Source: an uncultured Eubacteriales bacterium (GTDB lineage: Bacteria; Bacillota; Clostridia; Oscillospirales; Acutalibacteraceae). From it: DNA of 64,000 nt. The position numbers were made by a program, and so were the translations under genes. Of this stretch, positions 26,977 through 33,669 are shown piece after piece. The stretch's first letter is position 1, and each line of letters opens with the position of its first letter. The notes beneath the pieces are model-generated. The model was not told where the DNA came from. It did not search any database and saw only the letters and a list, made by a program, of their open reading frames with translations. The DNA is taken from the NCBI GenBank assembly GCA_948527295.1, contig CAOSWK010000001.1:169071-233070 (forward strand). Reading direction: 5' to 3'.

Positions 26977-28071
26977 GTGAAATTAGGCATAGTGGGGCTC
27001 CCAAACGTGGGGAAGAGCACGTTGTTTAACGCCATAACGAACGCTGGGGCGCAGTCTGCGAACTATCCGTTTTGTACAATAGAGCCCAATATTGGCGTTG
27101 TGGCGGTGCCGGACAAGCGTCTGGATAAATTGGCAGAGATGTATGCACCAGAAAAATTCACGCCAGCGACGATCGAGTTTGTGGATATTGCGGGCTTGGT
27201 GAAGGGTGCCTCTAAGGGAGAAGGACTTGGCAACAAATTTTTGGCGAACATTCGGGAAGTCGACGCGATTGTGCACGTGGTTCGTTGCTTTGAAAATGAC
27301 GATATCGTCCATGTGGAGGGCAGCATCGACCCGGCTAGGGACATCGAGACGATTAACATCGAGCTGATATTGTCGGACATGGAGGTCCTGGACCGGCGGA
27401 TCGAAAAAACCAAGAAAATGCTGAAGGCAGACAAAAAATATCAGGCTGAGTTGGACTTATTTGAGCGCGTGAAAACGGCGCTAGAGAGGGGAGAGTCGGC
27501 CAGGAGCGTGGACTGCAGTGAAGAAGAGGCCGAGTTGCTAGCTTCTGTGGCGTTGCTCACGAACAAACCGATAATCTATGCGGCAAACATGAGCGAGAAT
27601 GACTTCAAATCGGGGCTCGAAGGGAACAAATTTTTGAGCGTCGTGGAGGAAATCGCGGCGAAGGAGGGCGCAAAGGTTTTGCCGATAAGCGCGCAGATCG
27701 AGTCGGAGATCTCGGAGCTCGACGTGGAGGAGAAGAAGCTGTTTTTGGCGGACATGGGGCTCGCGGAGTCGGGGTTGGACAGGCTGATAACGGCATGCTA
27801 CGAGTTGCTGGGGCTGATCTCGTTTTTGACGGCGGGAAAGCCGGAAGTACGGGCCTGGACGATAACAAAGGGGACTAAGGCGCCGCAAGCAGCGGGAAAA
27901 ATCCATACCGACTTTGAGCGAGGCTTCATTCGTGCAGAGGTCGTTGCGTTTGACGATTTGATTTCTTGCGGATCCATGGCGAGCGCGAAAGAAAAAGGTC
28001 TCGTGCGGTCTGAGGGGAAGGACTACGTCATGAAGGACGGTGACGTGGTGCTGTTTAGGTTCAATGTGTGA
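26977..28071 (+). CDS. ychF: Redox-regulated ATPase YchF (OLA1 family)
   Basis: A 364-residue TRAFAC-class nucleotidase that hydrolyses ATP and binds ribosomes. Protein start KLGIVGLPNVGKSTLFNAIT holds the P-loop; DIAGLVKGASKGEGLGNKFL is the switch region; the C-terminal TGS domain contains VRAWTITKGTKAPQAAG and ends KDGDVVLFRFNV. The frame is open 31 codons upstream, into the terminator-promoter repeat, but the GTG at 26977 with AGAGGG ahead gives the conserved VKLGIVG start. Length is normal. Expression would depend on the promoter inside repeat copy 2. Confidence 0.96.
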   Translation: MKLGIVGLPNVGKSTLFNAITNAGAQSANYPFCTIEPNIGVVAVPDKRLDKLAEMYAPEKFTPATIEFVDIAGLVKGASKGEGLGNKFLANIREVDAIVHVVRCFENDDIVHVEGSIDPARDIETINIELILSDMEVLDRRIEKTKKMLKADKKYQAELDLFERVKTALERGESARSVDCSEEEAELLASVALLTNKPIIYAANMSENDFKSGLEGNKFLSVVEEIAAKEGAKVLPISAQIESEISELDVEEKKLFLADMGLAESGLDRLITACYELLGLISFLTAGKPEVRAWTITKGTKAPQAAGKIHTDFERGFIRAEVVAFDDLISCGSMASAKEKGLVRSEGKDYVMKDGDVVLFRFNV

Positions 28072-28107
28072 GTGGCACGGGGTTTATGGGCGCTTAAAAT
28101 TATAGAA

Positions 28108-28140
28108 CAGCCGCACTATACCGCGCGGCTGCCTTTTTTT
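28108..28140 (+). terminator. Intrinsic terminator after ychF
   Basis: CAGCCGC (28108-28114) pairs with GCGGCTG (28125-28131), then CC and seven T residues. Lies between convergent ychF and ogg. Confidence 0.9.
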
Positions 28141-28158
28141 GTTTATAGAAATGCTCGT

Positions 28159-29001
28159 TTACTTGACTAAATCTGGATTCATGCGACTATAATGAAAGAT
28201 GTATTGCTGAGCGATCCCGGCGTAGCGGCCAAAGTAGGCAATCTCCTTGCCGGGAAAGAAGGTAGAAAGCGCGCGATGCATCCAAACGTCAACGGGAAAA
28301 GCCTCTAGCCGATGGAACCCGTAAAGAAGGGCGCACTCGGCAACCTTGGGGCCGACCCCTTTGATCTTCATAAGCTCTTTGCGGGCCGAATCTATGGGCA
28401 TGGTGGCTATTTTGGTAAAGTCAACTTCGCCGGAGGCCACTTTTTGAGCCGCATCTAAGATGTAAGCATCGCGAAACCCGCATTTTATTGAGGATAAATC
28501 GCCTTTATCTAACTCTGCAAGCGTTGTGCTTTTTGGAAAGCTAAAAAAGCCCGGCGCCACCTCGTGGCCAAAGCATCGACACAAACGCTCAATAATGCCT
28601 TTAATCCGCGGAATATTGTTGTTTTGAGAGATTATAAACGAGCAGAGCGCCTCCCACGGATCCTGCCGCAGAATGCGGATCCCGGGCGCGTATTTGCAAG
28701 CAAGATTCAACGTTGCGTCCAGACCAGAAAGCTCTGCCTTAACCTTGCCGTAGTCGGTGGACAGATCGAAGTAATTTTGCCAGACTGTATCGAAATTTTT
28801 TGCTATTGAGTTGCCGGTTAAAACGATTTTATTTTTCTTTTTTAGAATATTAACCACGCTGTCAAAAGCGACGCCAACGAATTCATCGTCGCCAACCGGA
28901 TTCCAGCGGAAACATTGACCGCAATTAAACGTCTCGGCCAAGTCAAAATCGGCAACTTCGCTCAAGACAATCTGATTTTCGTCGACAACATGCACCTTCA
29001 C
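28159..29001 (-). CDS. ogg: 8-oxoguanine DNA glycosylase/AP lyase (OGG1 type)
   Basis: A 280-residue base-excision repair enzyme. The N-terminal OGG_N domain has FDLAETFNCGQCFRW; the helix-hairpin-helix reads LMKIKGVGPKVAECALLYGF, with the catalytic Lys in GPK, and the catalytic Asp follows in FPVDVWMHRAL. CSFIISQNNNIPRIKGIIERL is the family substrate-pocket segment. The open frame runs a further 49 codons upstream through an AT-rich hydrophobic stretch with no family match; GAGGTG lies 9 bases before GTG at 29001, which I take as the start. It is a single gene. Confidence 0.92.
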   Translation of the reverse strand: MKVHVVDENQIVLSEVADFDLAETFNCGQCFRWNPVGDDEFVGVAFDSVVNILKKKNKIVLTGNSIAKNFDTVWQNYFDLSTDYGKVKAELSGLDATLNLACKYAPGIRILRQDPWEALCSFIISQNNNIPRIKGIIERLCRCFGHEVAPGFFSFPKSTTLAELDKGDLSSIKCGFRDAYILDAAQKVASGEVDFTKIATMPIDSARKELMKIKGVGPKVAECALLYGFHRLEAFPVDVWMHRALSTFFPGKEIAYFGRYAGIAQQYIFHYSRMNPDLVK

Positions 29002-29357
29002 GGCCTCAAACACCTCAAGACAAAATTTTAACACATATATTAGTATAGAACAAGTTTTTATAAAAAGATACAAATTTTGAGCAAAAAATTTTAAATAAAA
29101 AATAAAATAAAAAAATACGAAAAGTTTAAAATAAAAACAAAGGATCAAAGAAAATAAAATGAAAATATGAATTTATGGGGGGTTTTCCACTTTTTCCACA
29201 AAGTTTTCAACAGAAATGTGTTTGACAAGGCGCGAAATATCGAAAATTTTTACGGTTAGTATAAAAACAGAGTAACCAAATTTTATGAGAAATTTTTGAA
29301 TATAAGTTAAAATTTTTGAGAAAATTACTAATAGAGTTTGAGGTGGGGTGATGCCGC
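29002..29357. other. AT-rich intergenic region with three DnaA-box-like nonamers
   Basis: About 355 bases without a credible gene. Three nonamers stand in a row: TTTTCCACT (29183-29191), TTTTCCACA (29192-29200, one mismatch to TTATCCACA) and TTTTCAACA (29204-29212). They match the nonamers seen in the dnaA-dnaN gap. A TTGACA follows at 29222-29227 but has no good -10 at the right distance. Confidence 0.5.
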
Positions 29358-29633
29358 GTGATAAAGGGAGTCAACAAGTACGTCATAGAGGTAGTCGAGA
29401 CGGAAAACCGGTATTATGACAAGGCGCTGCTGTTTGTGAGGCCCGAGTACGCCGAGGTCGTGGAGCGAGAGACCCTAGAGAAAGAGGCAAGAAGGGTGCT
29501 GCAAAGCATGGACGCGGTGTCGGCAATAAAGCGGCACAAACAAAGGGCGTGGTGGCTGATATACCTCATGAGCGTCGTCGTGGTGGGGCTCCTGCTTGCG
29601 ATAGTAATTGTGAACCTGCTGACGCTAGTTTGA
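29358..29633 (+). CDS. Small membrane protein, founder of a tandem repeat
   Basis: A 91-residue protein starting with GTG after GGTGGGGTGATG. The first 60 residues are charged (YVIEVVETENRYYDKALLFV and following), then one strongly hydrophobic C-terminal segment (about 66-91, starting WWLIYLMSVVVV). I do not recognise the family. Codon use resembles the GC-richer housekeeping genes. Its last 110 or so bases are the first unit of a tandem array that continues for 400 bases beyond the stop codon. It may be a real gene whose 3' end was amplified. Confidence 0.5.
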   Translation: MIKGVNKYVIEVVETENRYYDKALLFVRPEYAEVVERETLEKEARRVLQSMDAVSAIKRHKQRAWWLIYLMSVVVVGLLLAIVIVNLLTLV

Positions 29634-30028
29634 GTGCGGATCTGGACGAGATGTCGGCATAAATAAAGGACGCAGTGGATGATATACCTCATGAGCGTCG
29701 TTGTGGTGGGGCTCTTACTTGCGATAGTAATTGTGAACCTACTGACGCTAGTTTGAGCGAGGAGCTGGACGCAATGTCGACATAAATCGGCACAAATAAA
29801 GGGCGTGGTAGCTGATACACTTCATGAGAGTCGCCGTGGTGGGGCTCTTGCTTGCGATAATAATCATGAACTTGCTGACGCTAGTTTGAGCGCGGAGCTA
29901 AACGATGCCGGCACAAATAAAGGACGCAGTGGCGAACATACCTTATGAGCGTCGTCGTGATGGGGCTCTTGTTTGCAATAGTAATCGTGAACTTGCTGAC
30001 GTCTTGAGCGGCAATTTAAGCGCGGACC
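29520..30028 (+). repeat. Four-unit tandem array, ~121-133-bp units
   Basis: Units begin near 29520, 29654, 29787 and 29907; the first overlaps the 3' end of the gene at 29358. Each unit keeps an ATG, a uniformly hydrophobic 20-21 codon frame and a TGA: 29568-29633, 29691-29756 (with an in-frame ATG at 29679), 29824-29889 and 29945-30007. Between units most frame changes are synonymous or conservative (GTC/GTT, CTG/TTG/TTA, ATT/ATC), and there are no indels inside the frames, whereas the linkers vary in length and contain stops in the original frame. Confidence 0.85.
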
Positions 30029-30057
30029 TTGACACAGCCGTGATGATGCGATATAAT
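30029..30057 (+). promoter_or_regulatory. Consensus promoter of the tRNA-Ser/Pro genes
   Basis: Perfect TTGACA (30029-30034), 17-base spacer and perfect TATAAT (30052-30057), 26 bases before tRNA-Ser. Confidence 0.9.
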
Positions 30058-30083
30058 TAAAAGGTCGCGATATGCGATAGAAT

Positions 30084-30172
30084 GGAGAGGTATCGAAGAG
30101 GTCATAACGGGGCTGACTCGAAATCAGTTTGCGAGCAATCGCACGGGGGTTCGAATCCCCCCCTCTCCGCCA
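30084..30172 (+). tRNA. tRNA-Ser (CGA)
   Basis: Acceptor GGAGAGG pairs with CCTCTCC; discriminator G and an encoded CCA follow. Anticodon arm GCTGA-CTCGAAA-TCAGT gives anticodon CGA, reading UCG. A long variable arm (GCGAGCAATCGC) is present as expected for tRNA-Ser, and the T-arm has GTTCGAAT. 89 bases. Confidence 0.95.
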
Positions 30173-30240
30173 ACGCGCCTTTTATGGCACTTTATATGGC
30201 GAGGAGTAAAAACAATCTTTTTAGTTTAAGCGGTTTATTT

Positions 30241-30317
30241 CGAGGTGTGGCTCAGTTTGGTAGAGCGCTGCGTTCGGGACGCAGAGGCCGCAGGTTCAAG
30301 TCCTGTCACCTCGACCA
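30241..30317 (+). tRNA. tRNA-Pro (CGG)
   Basis: Acceptor CGAGGTG pairs with CACCTCG, discriminator A, encoded CCA. Anticodon arm CTGCG-TTCGGGA-CGCAG gives CGG, reading CCG. T-arm GGTTCAAGTCC. It is 68 bases after tRNA-Ser and probably shares its promoter. The 108-bp repeat begins at its 3' ACCA. Confidence 0.95.
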
Positions 30318-30421
30318 GCGCGTGGTCGCGCAGACCAATTCGCGATCGAAGCTGATTATGAATTTTTTATTTTATCGCCCGCGTTTTAAGTTTGCAGGTC
30401 ATTTATAACTACCAAAACCAG
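30314..30421 (+). repeat. 108-bp inverted repeat, copy A (3' of tRNA-Pro)
   Basis: Starts at the ACCA end of tRNA-Pro and includes a small hairpin (GCGCG-TGGT-CGCGC), an AT-rich run and a GCCCGCG segment. The reverse complement occurs at 31482-31588 at the 3' end of tRNA-Leu with only two substitutions and one single-base indel. Both copies contain a short frame, MNFLFYRPRFKFAGHL plus stop. Confidence 0.9.
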
Positions 30422-30493
30422 GTAGCACCTGGGGGCAATTCGCGTATAAGGCTAAATGAAATTTGTTTTCCTTGTATGCTCGCGCTTTACTTC

Positions 30494-30519
30494 CAGGCTT
30501 CTGTTGGTTATCCGCACCA
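30494..30519 (+). pseudogene. Possible 3' fragment of tRNA-Leu
   Basis: TTATCCGCACCA (30508-30519) equals the 3' end of the intact tRNA-Leu at 31585, and CAGG before it matches part of the T-arm. The rest of the tRNA is missing. It is in the opposite orientation to the intact gene, just ahead of the ASCH gene. Confidence 0.4.
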
Positions 30520-30546
30520 AAGCGCACAGGGCAGAGGATTGGTTAG

Positions 30547-30909
30547 ATGTATAAGTTGAACATGACAGATAGCGAAAAATTGCCGTTTTTAAAGTACATA
30601 TCGCAGGGCGTAAAGCAAATCGAGTGCCGGGTGGCAACGGATTATGTTAAAAGTTTTAAAATTGGCGGCATTTTAAAGCTAGAGTCAAGCCGCGGCAACT
30701 TTGTTCTGTGCGAGGTCACGCATTTAAACTTTTATAAAGACTTTGAAGACATGCTAAAGAACGAGGGGTTCAAAAACGCCGTCCCGTTTGCAAATAGTTT
30801 TGATGAGGCTTTGAGCATTTATAAAAAGTTCAAGGGCGCAAACAGAGTGGCAAAATTAGGATGTTGCGCGATAGGAATAAAGTGCCTAAAAATCAGATTT
30901 ATTGAGTAG
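30547..30909 (+). CDS. ASCH-domain protein
   Basis: A 120-residue single-domain protein. YISQGVKQIECRVATDYVKSF followed by KIGGILKLESSRGNFVLCEV matches ASCH-type beta barrels, with the usual KxIExR motif present as KQIECR. YKDFEDMLKNEGFKNAVPF and the C-terminal LGCCAIGIKCLKI fit the rest of the fold. ASCH domains are thought to bind RNA or modified nucleosides; some are ribonucleases or N4-acetylcytidine hydrolases. The lack of a clear catalytic set here leaves the role open. It ends 7 bases before tRNA-Val, so the tRNA may be cotranscribed. The start has a weak ribosome site. Confidence 0.72.
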   Translation: MYKLNMTDSEKLPFLKYISQGVKQIECRVATDYVKSFKIGGILKLESSRGNFVLCEVTHLNFYKDFEDMLKNEGFKNAVPFANSFDEALSIYKKFKGANRVAKLGCCAIGIKCLKIRFIE

Positions 30910-30915
30910 TATCAT

Positions 30916-30992
30916 GGACGCATAGCTCAGCTGGTTAGAGCGTTCGCCTCACACGCGAGAGGTCAAGGGTTCGAGTCCCTTTGTGTCCACCA
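30916..30992 (+). tRNA. tRNA-Val (CAC)
   Basis: Acceptor GGACGCA pairs with TGTGTCC (one wobble), discriminator A, encoded CCA. Anticodon arm TTCGC-CTCACAC-GCGAG gives CAC, reading GUG. T-arm GGGTTCGAGTCCC. No own promoter is visible. Confidence 0.95.
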
Positions 30993-31019
30993 AACACGAC
31001 TATAATTAAAAGAAAAGCA

Positions 31020-31056
31020 GCAAAGTTCGGTTCAACTCCCCGAGCTTTGCTTTTTT
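31020..31056 (+). terminator. Intrinsic terminator after tRNA-Val
   Basis: GCAAAGTTCGG pairs with CCGAGCTTTGC (one wobble), 9-base loop, then six T residues. Confidence 0.88.
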
Positions 31057-31481
31057 GTGCCGAAAATAAGAATCGCACCACATTAAGGTTGATGCAATGA
31101 CTCAATTGGTAAAAAGCGACGCAGCAAACATCGTGAATTTCGCAAATGGAATTGAAGATGAATCTGCTAAAATTTGCACGGGTTTCCAAAGGGCTCGCCC
31201 TTTGTGTCGGTTAGGGGTTTCAAAAGGGGAATCGAAATCCCCTTTGAACGTTTTTGGTTACTTTTTTCGTTACAAAAAAGTGACGTAAAAAATTATGGGA
31301 GAAACAACGCAGAAGATAGAAATTCCAAAAATGAAAAAGCTTGAAAAATAGAGCTATCAAAAAACTTTTGGGCGAAAAAAAGAGCAGATTGTGTAAAGGA
31401 AAACCTACTCTATATTAAGACTTCACACCTTCTAAAAAAATATCATTAAGAGGAAAACCAAGCCCTTAATGGTACTCTAGA
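31057..31481. other. Intergenic region with decayed-looking sequence
   Basis: About 425 bases with no convincing gene; a 63-codon frame at 31097-31288 has no recognisable features. It carries a perfect short hairpin AAAGGGC-TC-GCCCTTT near 31187-31202 and a second terminator-like hairpin at 31219-31255. The remainder is AT-rich. Confidence 0.5.
31219..31255 (+). terminator. Terminator-like hairpin
   Basis: TTCAAAAGGGGA pairs with TCCCCTTTGAA (one bulged A), followed shortly by TTTTT. No gene is visible directly ahead, so it may be a remnant of a lost gene. Confidence 0.6.
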
Positions 31482-31588
31482 CTGGTCTTGGTAGTTATAA
31501 ATGACCTGCAAACTTAAAACGCGGGCGATAAAATAAAAAATTCATAATCAGCTTCATCGCGAATTGGTCTGCGCAACCACGCGCTGGT
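31482..31588 (-). repeat. 108-bp inverted repeat, copy B (3' of tRNA-Leu)
   Basis: Reverse complement of copy A at 30314-30421, with three differences in total. It begins at the 3' ACCA end of tRNA-Leu and runs away from it. The two copies enclose 1.06 kb with the ASCH gene and tRNA-Val. Confidence 0.9.
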
Positions 31589-31671
31589 GCGGATAACAGG
31601 ACTTGAACCTGCATGAAATTGCTTTCATATGGACCTGAACCATACGCGTCTGCCAATTCCGCCATATCCGC
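31585..31671 (-). tRNA. tRNA-Leu (CAG)
   Basis: Acceptor GCGGATA pairs with TATCCGC, discriminator A, encoded CCA. Anticodon arm TATGG-TTCAGGT-CCATA gives CAG, reading CUG. It has a long variable arm as expected, and T-arm GGTTCAAGTCC. 87 bases. Confidence 0.95.
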
Positions 31672-31690
31672 ATAAAATTGCTGCCTCTCT

Positions 31691-31719
31691 ATTGTAGCGC
31701 ATAAAACCCAAAAATGCAA
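31691..31719 (-). promoter_or_regulatory. Candidate promoter of tRNA-Leu
   Basis: Minus strand: TTGCAT (31714-31719), 17-base spacer, TACAAT (31691-31696), 19 bases before the tRNA. Confidence 0.45.
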
Positions 31720-31722
31720 AGC

Positions 31723-32772
31723 TTAAATGTGATCAAAGCTATTTATTAAACTGTTCCAAGTGCGAAGCTCCGCATGAGATCTGTCTAATACCTTTTTATC
31801 TGCGGCTTCAACGACGGCCACTTCTGCATTTTTAACAGAAATTGAAGATAACTTGAACAAAGCGTCCTGACACTGAATTGTTTCGAACAATCTGACCTTT
31901 TCAAACTTGTCGGTAAAAAATTTGCCTTTATAAACCTCGTAAAAATAGGGAATAGTCGTGAACAACCTAAAGTCGACGCGGTCATCAAGCGCACTTAGCA
32001 GCAAAGGAATCGTGCCGATGTAGCCAGACTCGATGATTAAGACCTTTTCTTGATAAACTTTATCTAAAGTCCGTTTTAAAGAGTCAAATAAACCACAAAA
32101 CGGCGCCAGCTCTTTATTTAAAGCCGTTTTAATATACTCCTTCAACTGGCCAAAACTTTCTACATTGTTTTCAAGCGCCTCAAAAATCACATTTTGGATT
32201 TCGCTGTAGATGTACCCGTCCTCATTTTCGAAAAAAGAAAAATATTTTCTGCTAATGAACAAAGGATAAACGTTTGAACAACCGGGGTTTTGCCACTTTT
32301 TTAAAGCCAAATAAGGGAGCAACGTGTCCCGCAACAAAAAGCAATACGCGGTGTAGCGCCGAAAGGAACGAAAAATATCCTTTGAATATTCTAAAATGTC
32401 ATAAAAAATTTCAGGAATAGTCGAGAGTTTTGCGCCAGAGGTGGTCATTTTTTGTTCTATAAGAGAAATATAAGTCGCTAAATCATATTCATCGGTGCCA
32501 TAAGTTATATCGGGGCCTATAGTGTACTTTTCCAGAGCAAAGGGCACATCATTATTAGAAAGTATGAAGTTTTTTAACCGATTAACGGCGTCGCACTGCG
32601 CAGAGATGCGCGCATAAGAGTCTTCATAGCCTTCATCGCGGATGTCATCGAGCAATTTTAAAAGCACCTTTGCTTCGTGCACGACGGACCTAGGCGCATC
32701 GCCATTATATCTAGATTCATACAGCTCCAACTTCTGGCTAAAAAACTTCACGCTATAAGATATGAACCCCAT
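31723..32772 (-). CDS. Uncharacterised 349-residue protein
   Basis: I do not recognise this protein. No signal peptide or membrane segment is seen. It appears largely helical in the first 200 residues (EAKVLLKLLDDIRDEGYEDSY, then DILEYSKDIFRSFRRYTAYC), and has an alternating beta-alpha part near 245-320. There KVLIIESGYIGTIPLLLSAL looks like a nucleotide- or phosphate-binding beta-strand-turn-helix, and VDFRLFTTIPYFYEVY follows. This second half resembles a phosphoribosyltransferase-like or HAD-like core, but I cannot assign it. GCGGAG stands 6 bases before the ATG. It lies between tRNA-Leu and the lipoprotein hydrolase and shares their strand. Confidence 0.75.
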   Translation of the reverse strand: MGFISYSVKFFSQKLELYESRYNGDAPRSVVHEAKVLLKLLDDIRDEGYEDSYARISAQCDAVNRLKNFILSNNDVPFALEKYTIGPDITYGTDEYDLATYISLIEQKMTTSGAKLSTIPEIFYDILEYSKDIFRSFRRYTAYCFLLRDTLLPYLALKKWQNPGCSNVYPLFISRKYFSFFENEDGYIYSEIQNVIFEALENNVESFGQLKEYIKTALNKELAPFCGLFDSLKRTLDKVYQEKVLIIESGYIGTIPLLLSALDDRVDFRLFTTIPYFYEVYKGKFFTDKFEKVRLFETIQCQDALFKLSSISVKNAEVAVVEAADKKVLDRSHAELRTWNSLINSFDHI

Positions 32773-32798
32773 ATTTTTCTCCGCTAAACATATGATAT

Positions 32799-33632
32799 TT
32801 ACAGGTTTTCGATGAATTCTTTGCTAGCCCTTGCAATTTCATCGGCTTTAAAGTAAGGTAAATCATATTTTACGTCTAAGACTTTGACAATTTGACGTTC
32901 CGGATTTGTAACCATATTATTATTCACGTTGACCCAAGAAGTCTTCATTATTCCGGATTTAATTATGTCATTAACGCTATTTACTTTTCCCTCAGATAAA
33001 AGAGCAAGTACCGGCAAATCGTGTGGATATTTAACATTTTCCAGCTCCTTGGAGTTGCTATAAAATGAGTTCCACTGATTCATAACGGAGTGGTTCAGGT
33101 TACTTGACCTTTTTTCTTCTTTTGTTTCTTCAAAAGTCTCCTCAGTCCAGCGCTCCAACTGTTCTTGAGGCAAAGACATATCCAACCCGACGATTGCAGA
33201 GACCTCTGAAGGGTATTTGTTTGCATAGTAAAGGCTATAAAGGCCGGAGATTTCGTATGGCATGAGTATGTAAGGTGGTTCAATATTTAATTTGTTCAGC
33301 GCCGTGCGAATTTCTTGAACCATGTTTTCATTGGTACGGTCCTGATTTGTTGTATTGCTGTTACCATAACCAAAATATTCCAAAACAACTACTTTATAAT
33401 CCTTGCGCAGATCATCGTACAATGGGAGAAAATCGTCTATTGGGGAGTCTGAGTCCCAACGGCTTAGCATTACTATTGTTTTATCTCCCGAACCGTCCAC
33501 ATGCGCCCTCATGGTTTTTCCTTTAACTTCAATCGATTTGTAATTTTTGTTGCCCGAACATCCTCCCAAACAGCTAACAATCGCCGCAATGGCAGCCAAA
33601 GATAAAACTTTTGCTAAAACCGACTTTTTCAC
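32799..33632 (-). CDS. Lipoprotein alpha/beta-hydrolase-like protein lacking the catalytic residues
   Basis: A 277-residue protein starting with GTG (VKKSVLAKVLSLAAIAAI) with a likely lipobox LGGC near residue 24, so probably membrane-anchored outside the cell. The alpha/beta-hydrolase fold is visible: TIVMLSRWDSDSPIDDFLPL, DYKVVVLEYFGYGNS and the elbow region ILMPYEISGLYSLYYANKYP. Relatives I know of have HS where this protein has YE, so the nucleophile Ser is Glu. Near the C terminus the usual His also appears to be absent (KYDLPYFKADEIARA). It is probably a non-enzymatic binding protein. The longer frame to 33722 runs into the tandem repeat and is not used. Confidence 0.75.
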   Translation of the reverse strand: MKKSVLAKVLSLAAIAAIVSCLGGCSGNKNYKSIEVKGKTMRAHVDGSGDKTIVMLSRWDSDSPIDDFLPLYDDLRKDYKVVVLEYFGYGNSNTTNQDRTNENMVQEIRTALNKLNIEPPYILMPYEISGLYSLYYANKYPSEVSAIVGLDMSLPQEQLERWTEETFEETKEEKRSSNLNHSVMNQWNSFYSNSKELENVKYPHDLPVLALLSEGKVNSVNDIIKSGIMKTSWVNVNNNMVTNPERQIVKVLDVKYDLPYFKADEIARASKEFIENL

Positions 33633-33669
33633 TATATTGTACCCCTCATTTTTTCTATTAATTTTAAAA

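Noticed and set aside
29679..30007. Calling the three small hydrophobic frames as separate genes
   Set aside because: No ribosome sites of good quality or promoters were seen for each unit; kept as part of the repeat entry and as a finding.
29520..30028. CRISPR array
   Set aside because: Units are long, direct, degenerate and without spacers of constant size; no cas genes are present.
30082..30408. 108-codon frame covering tRNA-Ser and tRNA-Pro
   Set aside because: It runs through two clear tRNA genes and into the 108-bp repeat, so it is a chance frame.
30935..31189. Open frame on the minus strand containing a GTRTLDLSRVRR-like stretch
   Set aside because: This is the well-known false protein produced by translating the antisense of a tRNA gene (tRNA-Val); no ribosome site or other support.
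31097..31288. 63-codon frame after the tRNA-Val terminator
   Set aside because: It contains two hairpins including a terminator, and has no ribosome site or recognisable domain.
31495..31719. 74-codon frame over tRNA-Leu and repeat copy B
   Set aside because: It overlaps an intact tRNA and ends with the same peptide as the frame above only because the DNA repeat is shared.
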